Shown here piece by piece: positions 1 through 11,500 of a stretch of 64,000 nucleotides of DNA. The DNA comes from Kappaphycus alvarezii. Lineage: Eukaryota; Rhodophyta; Florideophyceae; Gigartinales; Solieriaceae. A program made the translations under genes and the position numbers. How positions within the stretch are numbered: position 1 is the first letter of the stretch; each line of letters begins with the position of its first letter. Under the pieces are notes generated by a model. It worked only from the letters and a program-made list of their open reading frames with translations. It was not told where the DNA came from and ran no database searches. The stretch lies in assembly GCA_002205965.3 (NCBI GenBank), contig NADL03000762.1:1-64000 (forward strand), read 5' to 3'.

Positions 1-899
1 CATATATTGGTTTGATCACATCGAGGTGGGTTGAATACATTCTTCTTCCGTGACTCTTCCGAATCTTCAAGAGTGATAAAAAATATATGTGATATGCAAA
101 CTCTTCTGGAAGATGCCGGAGGAATGGATGCGATAAGAAAAGAAGACGCGCATCATCAAGAACGAATCTTGTAAGATAAGTGCTGTCCATGTAGCGCCCT
201 AAAACATAAAACAGATGCTTATCATGAAATAAGAAATAACTGCGATCGTTTGCATCCTCGAGATATTGCGCAGCCAGAAAATAATCTTCTTCTTCCGACT
301 GTATGCTGGCATGGTTGTGAAGCAGAGCTAGAGATGAAGTTGTGGTGGACGGTCCCGATGAATGGCCGCGACCAGCTCCTGACGTACTGGACCTGCACGA
401 GGTCCTCTCGGGGACGATCGGAACCTCTTTCTGGGCGGGTTGTTGTCTCCTGAAGGTCCTCCTCTGGTCATCATCACTGAGGAGGATACGGGACCAGCCT
501 GTATTCCATATCCGGGGGTAAGGCGTAACCTCTCAGTCGCACATCTTGGTTGTTCTTGAAAATACGTAAATTGGACGGATAATATTCAGATACGTTTGCG
601 ACAAGTCTCCAGCAGCTACCATCCATATCTTCCTATAGAGTAATGATATATTACCTCCAAAACTCTGGACCTGCTTCCGTGAACCTTCCGTTTTGGAATG
701 AAAATAGAACTCTTATTAATAGTCGGAAATCTTCTTCAGGTAGCAATGGTCCGTTCAACGTACGAAAACATAGGCATATATTAATGTATTAAATGGATGA
801 TTACGTGGAGTTCGTAGAAGTCCCGCGTAATCGAGATGATCCATTCCCAGGCCCTTTTTCCTCCCATAGGAATCATTCTATAGTTAAAGATGAGTATGC
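1..899. other. Unassigned DNA at the window edge, downstream of the Gypsy integrase
   Basis: No recognisable gene. By position this is the 3' flank of the minus-strand Gypsy element and could hold its 3' untranslated region or LTR, but I found no matching direct repeat near 5.8-6.0 kb. Short open frames on both strands look random. Confidence 0.4.
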
Positions 900-3800
900 C
901 CCGTGGTTGCGCATAGTCCTGTGTGAGAAGGAATTCTTCAGGCCTCTGATGATAAGGGACCAGACGACGTGCATGGATACCCTCCTTGATCTCTTCCCTG
1001 AGCTTGAACAGAGCTGATAGAGCGGGTGTCTTCCTCCGTGACGATGCAAGGGTTCGAGTACTTGGTTTGGAAGGCCGGCCACTTCACAGCCTGCTTCATT
1101 GCTTTTCCATGTACTACAAGTACTTTAGAGCCAACTGAAAAGGTTCTGACTGCAGGTTCTGCATCCTTATTTCTTGTCTGTGTTAGCGCGCGGTGTGATC
1201 TCCAGCCTTCGGTGGCCAGTAGTTCAACTTCCCTACTCTCTTCATCGATAATATTTGTTTCCATGTCTCTCTGTAACATTCTAGGAGCCCTTCCGTACAT
1301 TAGCTCGAATGTGAGCGTCCATTTCTTCCTCTTCTTCGACGGTAGCCGTATAACACTTTTGGTAATGCATCTTCCCACTGGATTTTATTCTCCGACATAG
1401 TTTTCGATATTGCTCGTTTGATGGTTCCAACCATCCTCTCCGCTTTCCCGTTGGACATAGGAGCGTATGCGAGAACGGTCTTCAGCTGAATCCCTTTCTC
1501 TTCCAAAAAACGAAGCAGTGAAGTTGCAGTAAAAAAGGGCGTTATCCGAGATGATCCTTTTTGGAAGACCAAACGGTTCAATTATTTCTTTTTCGATGAA
1601 TCTCAGTACCACCTCAGCATTTGCCTCCTCAACTGCAACTGCTATTGGCCATCCAGTAAGATGTTACCACCCTATAAGGAGATATTTGTTTCCGGAAGAA
1701 GTTTCCTTGAACGGGCCCGCGAAGTCAATTGAGAAGGTTTCAAAGAGACCGGAAACTGGAAAACTTAGAGTTGTCTTATACTTCCGTATTGGAGTGAATT
1801 TTTGGCAGTTGTCGCAGCTTTTCACGAAGTTATAGACGTCCTTATGGATACCGGCCACCAGAATCTCTCAGTTACGAATTTTTGGTTGTTTCGAGATCCC
1901 AATGCCCTAGCTCATCATGGAAAGTCCTCAAGATCTTCATTCTTTCTTTCAAAGGGGCCACTAGTCGGGGACCGGCTTTAGTGTACCGGAAGTGTTTCCC
2001 ATTCCACAATGTAAAAGCCTTTTGATTCCTGCGTACCCAATTTCGGTGTTCAAGATCAACCTTTCTCATTTCTAGTCCATCGAGGAATTTGATCAGTCCG
2101 TGAATATTAGCTTCGTACTCGTTATCGTTCGGCAACTGCAACTCGGCGACTCCGACGATGTCCTCCGAAGCTTTTTCATTTGGAATCAGTGCGTCCCTCA
2201 AGCGGGATAGGTAATCGGCAGGCTGATTATTGCGTCCGGGTCTATACACAATTTCAAACCGATATTCTGCGAAAATGTCGAGCCATCGGGCCAAGCGGTG
2301 ATGTACATCCTTCTTTTGGAATGCTGTTTAAGTGCCTGGTGATCAGTTATCAAGACAAATTTCTCGAGTGATAAAAGGTATACGCGAAACTTTTTCAGCG
2401 CGAAGACGACAGCCAGCGCTTCTTTCTCGCAGACTGAGTATCTCTTTCCGCGTCATTCAGAGTTCGGCTTGCGAATTGAAAGGGTGTAGTCTTCCGTTTT
2501 CATCTTTTTGGACAAAACGGCACCCAAAGACCGTTCTGAGGCATCTGTCTCCACAACGAATGGTCTCTTGAAATCTGGGTACATGAGAACTGGGGGGACA
2601 CATAGCTTATCTTTAAGCTCCTGAAATGCAGTTTCCATTTCCTTGTTCCAGTAAAATTTTCCGTTCTTCGTAGTGCTGGCATGTAACGGTGCTGCAGTCT
2701 TGGCGAAATCTTTGATAAATCTTCTGTAATATGAGGCCAGTCCTAAGAAGCTTCGGACCTCCGTCTTTGAAGCGGGCCTTGGTGCAACTTTATTTTTTTC
2801 GTTTTCTCTGGATCCACTCTAATTCCCTCTTGGTCGACGACATGACCGAAGTAATTGGATAGAAGTTTTCGCAAAGAAGCATTTGCTCAACTTAATTTTC
2901 AAGCTATACTCCGATATCCTCTCCACAACTGTCTTGACGTGCGAGATGTGCTGATCCAATGTTTCTGAGAATATGACGACATCATCGATATAGACTCTTG
3001 CGAATGGAAGTCCTTTCAAAACCTCGTTCATCATTCTTTGGAATGTAGCTGGTGCATTCATGAGACCAAAAGGCATCACTTCGAACCTGAACATACCGGC
3101 TTTGCTGGTAAAGGTTGTTTTTCCTTACATTTTTCATCCAATGGAATCTGCCAATAGCCAGTGTAAAGGTCAATTGAGGTGAAATATCTCCCGTCCTTCA
3201 GGTCCTCGAGGATCTCCTCCATGTTCGGAATCGGAAATCGACGGGTATCATTCTCTGGTTCAGTTGTCGGTAATCGACGCAAAAACGCAGCTTTTCCATC
3301 CTTCTTTGGTGCGATCACAACTGGAAACGACCATGGGGATGAAACTGGTCGAATAATATCGTTTTTCAGCATACTTGTAACATTTTCTGAGATAAATTGG
3401 TCATATTTTGGCGGTTGAAGTCTAGGCTTGTGGTAAATCGGTTGAGTGTCGGTAAGTTCGAACGAGTGAGTAACCGGCACTTGCACACTTGCTTGTCTTA
3501 AATCTGAAACGCTCCATGCAATTACTTCGGAAGATGTTAACATGTCGGATATTTTCAGTGAGGCGGGGGCGGGAAGGTGCTGCACTTTTCCTTGGATTTC
3601 CGCCATTTGGCGCCCTTTTTCTTCTTGCTCCTCAACCTCAATATTTTGAAGTACCTCTTCCGTCGTGCTCACATATTCATATATGGAATTCGACGTATTC
3701 TTATTTTCTTTGCAAAGGTAATCTTCTTTCATGCTCCGAATTCTGTCCTTTGATTCTATATATCGCAAAAAGAAACACATTCGGGTTTCAAACTTATCCT

Positions 3801-5760
3801 AGAATTCCAGTCGTCATCTGTTTCAAACCCAGAATCATAATCGTCCCATGCCATGTTCATTACCCCCGAGGGTACCCTTTTCCACTTCCGAAAGTGTTAG
3901 TTGGTTCCGAATCTTCGCTGTCATAGCTAGAAGTGAAATCTTCACTGTCCGTTTCTTTTAAATCTTCAGGATGCGTGCTTTTGTCGAAATCCAGGGGCAT
4001 CTTCACGGTTCTGCCGTCAATATTAACTGAAACCATTTGGTTGCCCAAGTCAATGCATGTCCCTAGTCTTTCCATTGTGGGCAGCCAATGATCGCATCGA
4101 AAGGGAGATCCGGCATGACAAGAAAGTCTACATCAACTTTAGAGTCCCCAAAGAACACGGAAACCTTGTCAACAGTGCCCATGCATTTTGAGACGGTTCC
4201 ATCCGCTACAGTTATTTTTCGAGTCGTTGGAGTAATTTCGAGACCTAGATCTGTCACCAAAGTTTCTGAAATGAGGTTTGGAACAGCACCCGAATCGAAG
4301 AGAACTTGGGTTTTCCTACCCAATACTTTGACTGGTACCAGCTTAAGACGTCTTGGTGCTGTCGAGGCCGATTGAAGAAACAGTTTCCTACCCTTAGCGG
4401 ACTTATTAGACCTGATAATTTTTTTGAGTTCTTTTCTCGCATCCTCTGCGTCGCCCCTCAAAAGTTGACCAAACGTTATCCCAGTTGGGGCCGATGCAAG
4501 CTCGCCACCAAATTGTACCTCTTCACATACTCTAGTACGTCCTTAGAGATACTCTTAACTTTCTTACTCTTTTTCGTCTTCTTGGCCGGAGTGACTCCCA
4601 CTCCTGGAACAACTTGATCAGACTTCTTGGTTCGAGGAGGTACAGGTGCTGGGATATGCTCCAGTATTCCATACTCTAGCCTAGGTTTCTTCGATAAAAT
4701 GTTCCCTTCCCCATCCCTTTTTGTCACATTGACTTGACTAATCTCTTCAGCGATGGATACGTTACCGGCATCCGACAACCTTTGATCCCTTCTATTTTGT
4801 AAGATTTTCACCTCTGGTCCTGACTCACTCCTTGCTTCCGATAAATTTGCTCTTCTGTTGTCTTTAGACCAGCAGTTACTTTCATGATGCCCATATCGAC
4901 CGCACTTTCCACAACGAGTGTTTCTATGTGGATTATCAGGACACCTGTTTGCAAAGTGTCCAGGCTTGTGACAGTAAGAACAGACTTCGGCGGCCTTAGG
5001 GGCCCCAGACTGGTTCTTCTTAATGGTAAGAGTAAGGCTTTCCAACTGCGAGGTTATCATGTCAAGTCGATTATCGAATCGGGTTTCCAACCTTTCTTCC
5101 AAGTTTTTGACATCGCTCCTGACAGATTCTAATGTCGCTGCACTAGTAGCCGGCCTTTGATAATTCTTTTCAGGATGTACGATAGAATCAATGTGCGGGT
5201 TTCCCTCGGTACCTCACTCAGTGACTGAAACGTCTCCGAATTTTTGACAAATTCTACTATGGTACCCTGCAGTTCATCAAAAGTGTGAGGGCCCTTGATG
5301 AGGAGGAAATCGGAGAGCCGCTTATCCCCCATAGCCGCCTTACGCAGCATTCCGTACTTGGCTTGGGCGTTGAACCCAGCCTTTTCATAAAGATCACACA
5401 AGTACACCAATGAGCTTAACAAATCGTCGAAGTTGAGCCGGGTCTCTATGGCGGTACGAATCATCTCATCTGGTTCTACCTCCTTAGCATACTCTTTCAC
5501 AAGCCACTCACATACCTCACCGAAGTTACGCCCATTCCCGTTAAGAGACCACCCGTCGATAAACTTGGACTTATATTTGTGCTTTGCGTCACCATGAAGA
5601 TAGGCGAAGATACTTGCGGCCTTCTCTTCATCGCCCTTCTCACGCATCACAACGTTAACATATGTGTAAAGAAACTCCTCAACGTCTTCAGTCTTGCCCC
5701 TGTGAACGTTATACGAGCAGCATTGAGATCCATGATTACCGAAAAGAAATCCCCCCGAAG
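900..5760 (-). mobile_element. Ty3/Gypsy LTR retrotransposon, broken, minus strand
   Basis: Parts appear in the usual Gypsy order on the minus strand. Gag lies at about 5.73-4.48 kb and ends with two CCHC zinc knuckles (CSYCHKPGHF and CGKCGRYGHH). An aspartic protease (LFDSGA) is at about 4.4-4.06 kb. Reverse transcriptase is at about 3.6-2.8 kb, with RFPIPNMEEIL, MPFGLMNAPATFQ and the catalytic YIDD. RNase H is at about 2.7-1.9 kb (ETDAS) and integrase at about 1.9-0.95 kb, with an HHCC-type zinc region (CDNCQ) and a core motif ISDNA. RNase H preceding integrase, and the RT sequence type, place it in Ty3/Gypsy. I could not identify a pair of LTRs; the 3' one may lie at or beyond the window start. 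The coding region is split into roughly ten frame segments, so it looks broken, although some breaks may be assembly error. Confidence 0.93.
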
Positions 5761-6261
5761 TGTTCCTTACTACTGCTCAACTCGAATACCTCGAATGCAA
5801 CCCCCTCCACAAGAGTACCAAATGATAGGGGTAAATCGGCGGGGGAAGAGATCTCAGAACCAATTACCCTGAGAAGGAGGTGTTGCGAGCGACAAAAGTG
5901 CTACCGTGGTATTGTTGAACGAACAAAAGGGAGTGTATATAGAAGAGAGTTGAGAAAGCTAAAAGCAAGTATAAAAGGGCAGGGTCTACCACCGACGCTC
6001 TGCAACTAGCGTAAGAAAAAGTTTTCTTGGGTCTGAAGTTGACTTCAACTTCCTACTACTCGGGACTTGGCTTGGAGTTGTCTGCCAACTTGCTTGACCT
6101 CTCCATGAGGAAGCAGTTTACTCAGCTTATATAGACTTTTGGCTACCCCTAAAGTCCGAACAAAACTACAGAAGATACCAAGAAATGCATAAAAATACTT
6201 TGTGTGGACAATATACTCTAAGCAAAAGATACTTAAGAAACTAACAATTAATTTGGTCCTC

Positions 6262-6896
6262 TTATTTCCCATTCTCTAAATCAGATCCAAACAACTCCTC
6301 TAAAATATCCATGCTGTCCAAGCAGTCCCCACAAATATCTGCGAATGGCCCACAGCTCTCTATTTCCCCTGGGAGATATCTAGACTACTAAAGATATCTC
6401 CATCCGGTTCCATCGTGGGCACAACTTGATCCATACTCTCCATTCCAGGCCCCACCAGTCCAACACTTTCCATGCCCCCTGTTCCTCCTCCTCTACCTCC
6501 TCCTCCTCCTCTTCCTTCTCCCATCCTCCTCCTCTTCCTCCTCTTCCTCCTCCTCATCCTCTTCCTCCTCCTCATCCTCTTCCTCCTCTTCCTCCTCCTC
6601 ATCTTCCTCATCCTCCTCCTCCTCCTCCTCCTGAGCCTCGTACACTAGCTCAGGGGCTAACCATTCCTCGAAGGACTCCCCGCTCTCCTCCTCGACCTTC
6701 TCAGCCTCTCCCGGACTTACCTCCCTCGCTTCTCCTTCTATGAAGAGGCGGCGAACGAACTCGATGATTTGCTTCTTTGTTTGCCGCCGGATGTAGTCGT
6801 CGGCATCGGTTGGCCCGTAGGCGGCGAGACGAAGGCCATTGATGGACGGGAAGGGCGGTTTTTGGAAATAGGGACAGAGGGGCGAAGGTTGTTCAT
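6262..6896 (-). CDS. Hypothetical acidic protein, frame broken by G/C-run length errors
   Basis: I do not recognise a family. On the minus strand a protein can be followed from MNNLRPSVPISKNRP (an alternative upstream ATG lies at 6983) through INGLRLAAYGPTDADDYIRR and QTKKQIIEFVRRLF. It continues into a Glu/Asp-rich run of about 50 residues encoded by GAG/GAA repeats (about 6650-6480) and a conserved-looking tail ending DILEELFGSDLENGK. The frame changes at G/C runs near 6853, 6520, 6475 and 6366, and in each case one extra base would keep the natural-looking sequence open. I therefore read it as one gene of about 210 codons with assembly errors. The acidic block and the hydrophobic/acidic C-terminus resemble a chromatin or transcription-factor tail, which is inference only. 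A CTATTTAAA TATA-like box lies about 110 bases upstream. Confidence 0.5.
6480..6645. repeat. CTC/CCT polypyrimidine microsatellite inside the acidic gene
   Basis: Nearly pure CCT/CTT/CAT triplet tract on the plus strand. On the minus strand it reads as GAG/GAA/GAT codons, giving the Glu/Asp run of the acidic protein. The other frames give Arg-rich and Pro-rich shadow ORFs. Confidence 0.85.
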
Positions 6897-6999
6897 TTTG
6901 ATAGACGTTGGGGAACGGGAGGCAATGTAGGGTGTTTTGGGTGTGTGGGGAAGAGGGGTGATGAGTAAAATGATCAGGGGCATTTGGAACTTAGAATAA

Positions 7000-7782
7000 A
7001 GGGGTTTAAATAGGCTCCCGGGGCAGGTTCTATAGATTAGGAATAGGTAAAATAAATCTGCAAGAGATTTTGCAGTAGTGCATTTGCGCCCTTCTTCTCA
7101 AAAAAAGGCGAATTTGGAGGAGGTAAGCTAAAAGGGAAAAGGGACTTGATTCGGGGTCGATTCAGAGGGTTAAATACAGTATAAAAATATCTAGATAAAA
7201 TGGAAGTAAATTTGGAAATGACGGTGGGAGAAGTTAGGGGCGGGATCGTTGTAGGTTGCTGGATTACACGAGGGGAGGACCATTTCCTGTATTAAATGAG
7301 GGGAGGACCATTTTTTGTATTACACACTGATCATCCGTTTCATATTTTGTGCTGATTTTTTCTTGTGTGCAAAGAGCTGGTTTGAGGTGCTTTGATTCAA
7401 AACCAGAAACTTTTCAACATGCATTAGGTTTTCAGAGATACCGCTGTTACTCTTGACATAGTCGTTGGTGTTGATATTATTACGCTGTAGTTTCGAGTAG
7501 TGCTAGAACTCATAGTCTAATATTAAATCCCTTTGTTTCTAATGGATCTACTACTTTAGTGCATTATCAGTCAGCACTGAAAAGATTGCGTGTGGTGGAG
7601 CACTTTGCCGACGTTCTTTACGAAGTTATAATTCTACAGACTTTTGGAACAACGCTGTCAGACTATACAGACTCCTCAATGAACCTAACCAAAAAGGTGG
7701 CAATGGACGTGTATAGGGTATCAACGAACAAAGATAATGACGTCTGTTGCTGTAGATATGCAATTACTGTACAGTATTAGGT
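7000..7782. other. Spacer with a short tandem duplication
   Basis: No gene recognised. A motif GAGGGGAGGACCATTT occurs twice in tandem at about 7271-7315, separated by TGTATTA-type sequence. The region lies between the acidic gene (diverging leftwards) and the end of the interrupted ORF. Confidence 0.5.
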
Positions 7783-7847
7783 TTACAAACTGCAGTCATT
7801 CAAAGTGCTGACGGTACAGAACAAATGCATGGGCGAGCAGGCACGTC

Positions 7848-8067
7848 TAAAGAGAATGATGGAGTTGGTGCCTCTCCGCACCCTCTCGTCGGCCCTCTGC
7901 CGTCTCACTTTATTGACCCTCCACGGTCTCACTCCGACCTGCGCGCCGGTGGCCCTCAGGGCTACTGTAATCACTGTAATTAATGGTCCCTATAGCCGGA
8001 CCCGGCTTTGCCCCTCTGTGGGCAGAATCTCAACAAAGCTAACGCCGCACACGAGTGGTCCCTAACA
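7848..8067 (-). repeat. Copia A 3' LTR
   Basis: 220 bp, matching 13344-13563 at all but two positions. On the element strand it starts TGTTAGGG and ends CTCTTTA, so the end is TA and not the canonical CA. The outer edge is set by the ACGTC target duplication. Confidence 0.93.
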
Positions 8068-8137
8068 CCCCTCCTCGGCGATAGCGAAAACTTCTCTGCA
8101 AGTGTGCATTAATCACAAAATAAAACCAAGCCATTGA

Positions 8138-8280
8138 ACTACTGGAGATCGAACCCCAGAGCTTTGGCAGATGCCATGCCAAATGGTACACAAAACAAAG
8201 CGAAGAAACAAAAGTCAAGATTCGAACCCAGGACCTGCGAAAAAAGTTTTAAATGATGCTCTCCGAGACCGATCATTAAA
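8138..8280 (-). repeat. tRNA-derived, SINE-like dimer with pol III B boxes
   Basis: On the minus strand, about 8276-8214 resembles a tRNA-Lys: AGAGCATCA (D-arm/anticodon side), an AAAACTTTT stretch, then AGGTCCTGGGTTCGAATC with a B box at 8229-8219. About 50 bases further, 8185-8138 reads GGCATCTGCCAAAGCTCTGG followed by GGTTCGATCTC (B box at 8157-8147) and a CCAG that can close a T-arm. Neither folds as a complete tRNA, so these are tRNA-derived relics. They lie in the 3' untranslated part of Copia A. Confidence 0.42.
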
Positions 8281-8285
8281 TTCCG

Positions 8286-8544
8286 TTAAAATATGATAAC
8301 TTTATGGCATCAGTAGAACGGGTGTCCGCTGCAGGATCCGACTATTCTGCTAGCTAAGTGCTAACCGGGGTTAAAATGTGATAACTTTATGGCATCAGTA
8401 GAACGGGTGTCCGCTGCAGGATCCGAAACCGGGCGTGGAACATCCGGTTAGTTCTTAGCCGTATAGTCAGTCCTGCAGTGTACACGATAGATACTCGATG
8501 AAGTAAAGTTTAATTCGACTATACTGCTAGCTAAGTGCTAACCG
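8286..8544. repeat. Interleaved tandem duplications near the Copia A 3' LTR
   Basis: A 55-bp unit (TTAAAATATGATAACTTTAT...) at 8286-8340 recurs at 8371-8425 with one mismatch. A 27-bp unit ending GCTAGCTAAGTGCTAACCG at 8341-8367 recurs at 8518-8544 with one mismatch. Order is A-B-A'-spacer-B', consistent with partial duplication of a longer A-B block. Confidence 0.85.
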
Positions 8545-11500
8545 TTTTTTACCGTTTTGCTAACGCTAAAAAATTCAGTAGCTCAGAGAATTGTCGGGCA
8601 TAAATAGCCCGACTTCACGGAGAGTGACCACAACTGATCCCAATAGTAGTTCGAATCCAACTGTAGAGCTATGACTGGAGGTTATTGAGGACCTCGCCTT
8701 GGTGAGGAGCAGGGTTTCACTTAATGCCCCGTTGTAAAACACACTCAGCCCAGACATGGGTAAGCACGATCAGCTGCTAAGGTTAGAAGTTGTGTTTTGC
8801 TAGTCCTTCCAATTTCTTTTGCCATATCTTCGAGCGAAGTGCAACATCAACATGAACTGCGGTCACTACTCTAACGTTATTCTGGCAAACGAATACTAAC
8901 AAAGTAAACGCGCGCGGTGCTTCTCCAATGTGCGCCTATCGACAGCCTTGGTCAATATGTCGGCAGCCTGATCTGCAGTTCCAATGCGAACCAGCTGCAC
9001 TGACCCCTCCTTGATGTGATCCCGAACATGATGATACTTGACCTCGATATGCTTGCTCTTGGCAGAAACTTGATCCCTTTCAGCGATAGAAATTGCGGCG
9101 GTGTTGTCTGTGAACACAAGTGATTGAGGAACCTTCATTTCTTTTGTGTACGGCATGTGACAAACCATTTCCCAGAAAAGTCTCGCATCCACATTATTTC
9201 CTTGATACAAGATGATAAAGCGACGTACTCTGCTTCAGCCGAAGAGAGGGCGACAATTGTTTGGCGTTGGCTCTTCCATGCAACAGGAGCATCGTTTACC
9301 AAGACAATATAGCCGGTTGTCGATTTGCGAGTGTCCTTGTCGCCAGCCCAATCCGAATCGACCAGCGCTTGCATGTTCAGAGACTCAGAAAATCGCTTTG
9401 GACTCTTGCTGCCTTTGGAACTTGATTCACATGTGTCTTGTGCCGGAGATGTAACGAAGCAATCGCTTCAGTAGGGAAGCGTGACGGACTGTGGGCTTGT
9501 GCACCTGAAGTGCTAAGGCATTCACCGCAAAGGTAATGTCAGGGCGTGTGCACACTGCAAGGTGCAAAAGCTCTCCAATGGTCGCGCGATAACTCGAGTG
9601 ATCTTTTTGTTGAGCGTCACGTCCTGTTCCGTTCCTGCGCTGACATCCGCGTGTTCGGGTAGTGGAGTCCAAGCCCCGTTGGCCTCATGCAATCCATGCC
9701 TTCCCAAGAGCTGTTCAACGTAACGTTGCTGACTAACCTTGATCCCATCTTGGCTATGGTGTACTTCCCATCCTAGAAACGACCTGAGTTCCAAACAGCT
9801 TGACATCGAACTCTTCGCTGATTCGTTTCTTGAAATGTTCCAGTAGTCCTCTTGAGTTGCTTGCGAAGGCCATGTCATCGACAATGATCCAGGATGATGA
9901 ATTCCTATCCACTACCTTGTAGAACACTCTGGCAGCAATACGAGACTGCTTAAAGTCCCAACTCAATCTCTTCACAACAAATAACGAACCCCAGGTAATG
10001 CCTGCCTGACGAAGTCCGTAAATGGATTTTAGCAACCTGCAAACGAACCCGGGGCGCTCCTGCTTTCCTGTGAATCAGTCGGTTGCTCCATGTACACAGT
10101 ATTTTCGATCTTACCGTACAGGTATGCACTACTTTCATCCCCTCCTTCAACGATGAGCCCTGTTGCGGCTGCGATTGCCAGGAGCATGCAAATGGCTTCT
10201 CGGGATGCGACAGGTTCATATAAGGAATCGGTTTCAAAATCGACTCCGGGGAGTTGCAAGTCACCGTGAATAACGCATCGGGCTCTATGGAAGAAGTTGA
10301 GCCCATTAAGATCCAACGGTTTGATACGAAATACCCATGTGAATGGGATCACATGCATTGAAGAGTCGCGGAGAACGTACTCCCATGTATCGCGTTTTCG
10401 GAGCGCGCGGTACTCCCTGTCAATAGCCTCGCACCAAAAATGATCTTTGGTTGCCTCTTGAAAGAATCGCAGCAATCGAGAATCTGGATGGGTCCTGCGC
10501 GAAACTGAGGCGTGAGGGAGAACGCGACAAAGGAATGCGGTATACGGAGAACGCTTGGGTGAGAAGATCTTCCAGGTAACAATGATCTAGATCCTGCTCA
10601 AGAGCAGTTTGCCTTGATATGCCATCAATGAGAGAGGACAATGCGGGTAGTTCATTGGTAGAGCAGAGGCGGAAGTCTTGTGCACGAGTGATGATGTAGC
10701 GCCTTCTGTCAGGAACATAGATTCTGAATATCGTTTGATCGCTTTCGAGCCCGACGAAATGGCCATGGGCAGCTCTCGCAGATAGCTTTTTGTTCGGCCT
10801 TGTTTCGATTGATACAGGAACGCGAAACCGGATTGTCCGAAAATGGGCAAATCCTTGAAGTTGACACGCGTTCGAGCGTCCCACAAGAGGACTGGGATGT
10901 TTCCATTGACTCTTTCTGACGGGAGGCGGTTTCGAAGCCAGTTGCTGTGGCTCATTGCTTCAGCCCACAACTCATTTCCATGCTTTGTCTCAAAGAGGAG
11001 GACACGTGCACGAACGCCCAGTTCCTTCATGAATCGTACCGCAACTCCATTGCTTTGCGGAGCATGCGGCGGGCTTGTCTCCAAACGAATTCCGTGCATT
11101 AAGGCAAAATTCTTAAAGTGCCCGACAAGTTTTCGCCCGCTCCGTCAAGACGTATGTTGATGATCTTGTGTATGGTGGTGTTCTCTGATTTTTCCTTGTA
11201 ATACTTCAATGCTGAAAACAGATCTGACTTTTGCTTGATAAAGTAGACATCAGTCTTTGCGGTACGGTCATCGACAAATCCAATGCAGTAATTGCTGTTA
11301 CCAAGAGAAGGTTGAGCCATTTTTCCACTGATATCGACATGAATGAGCTCAAGTGGGTATGATGTGATGCGCTGGCTTGGCAGAATCGGATGACGTTGTG
11401 CTTTCGCAATTGCGCAAGGAACACACAGTAGTTGTTCCAAAAGCCTCCTTGGGAAATGCGCGACATCATGAAATGTGTTGGACAACTGCATGTATCGTCC

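Noticed and set aside
6426-6743. Pro/Ser-rich ORF on the plus strand
   Set aside because: It is the reverse-strand reading of the Glu/Asp-coding triplet tract of the acidic gene. Its composition is set by the CCT repeat.
8570-8665. Possible tRNA on the plus strand (TAGCTCAG A box, CGGGC-ATAAATA-GCCCG hairpin, GTTCGAATCC B box)
   Set aside because: The acceptor and T stems do not pair and the D arm is poor. At most it is another tRNA-derived relic.
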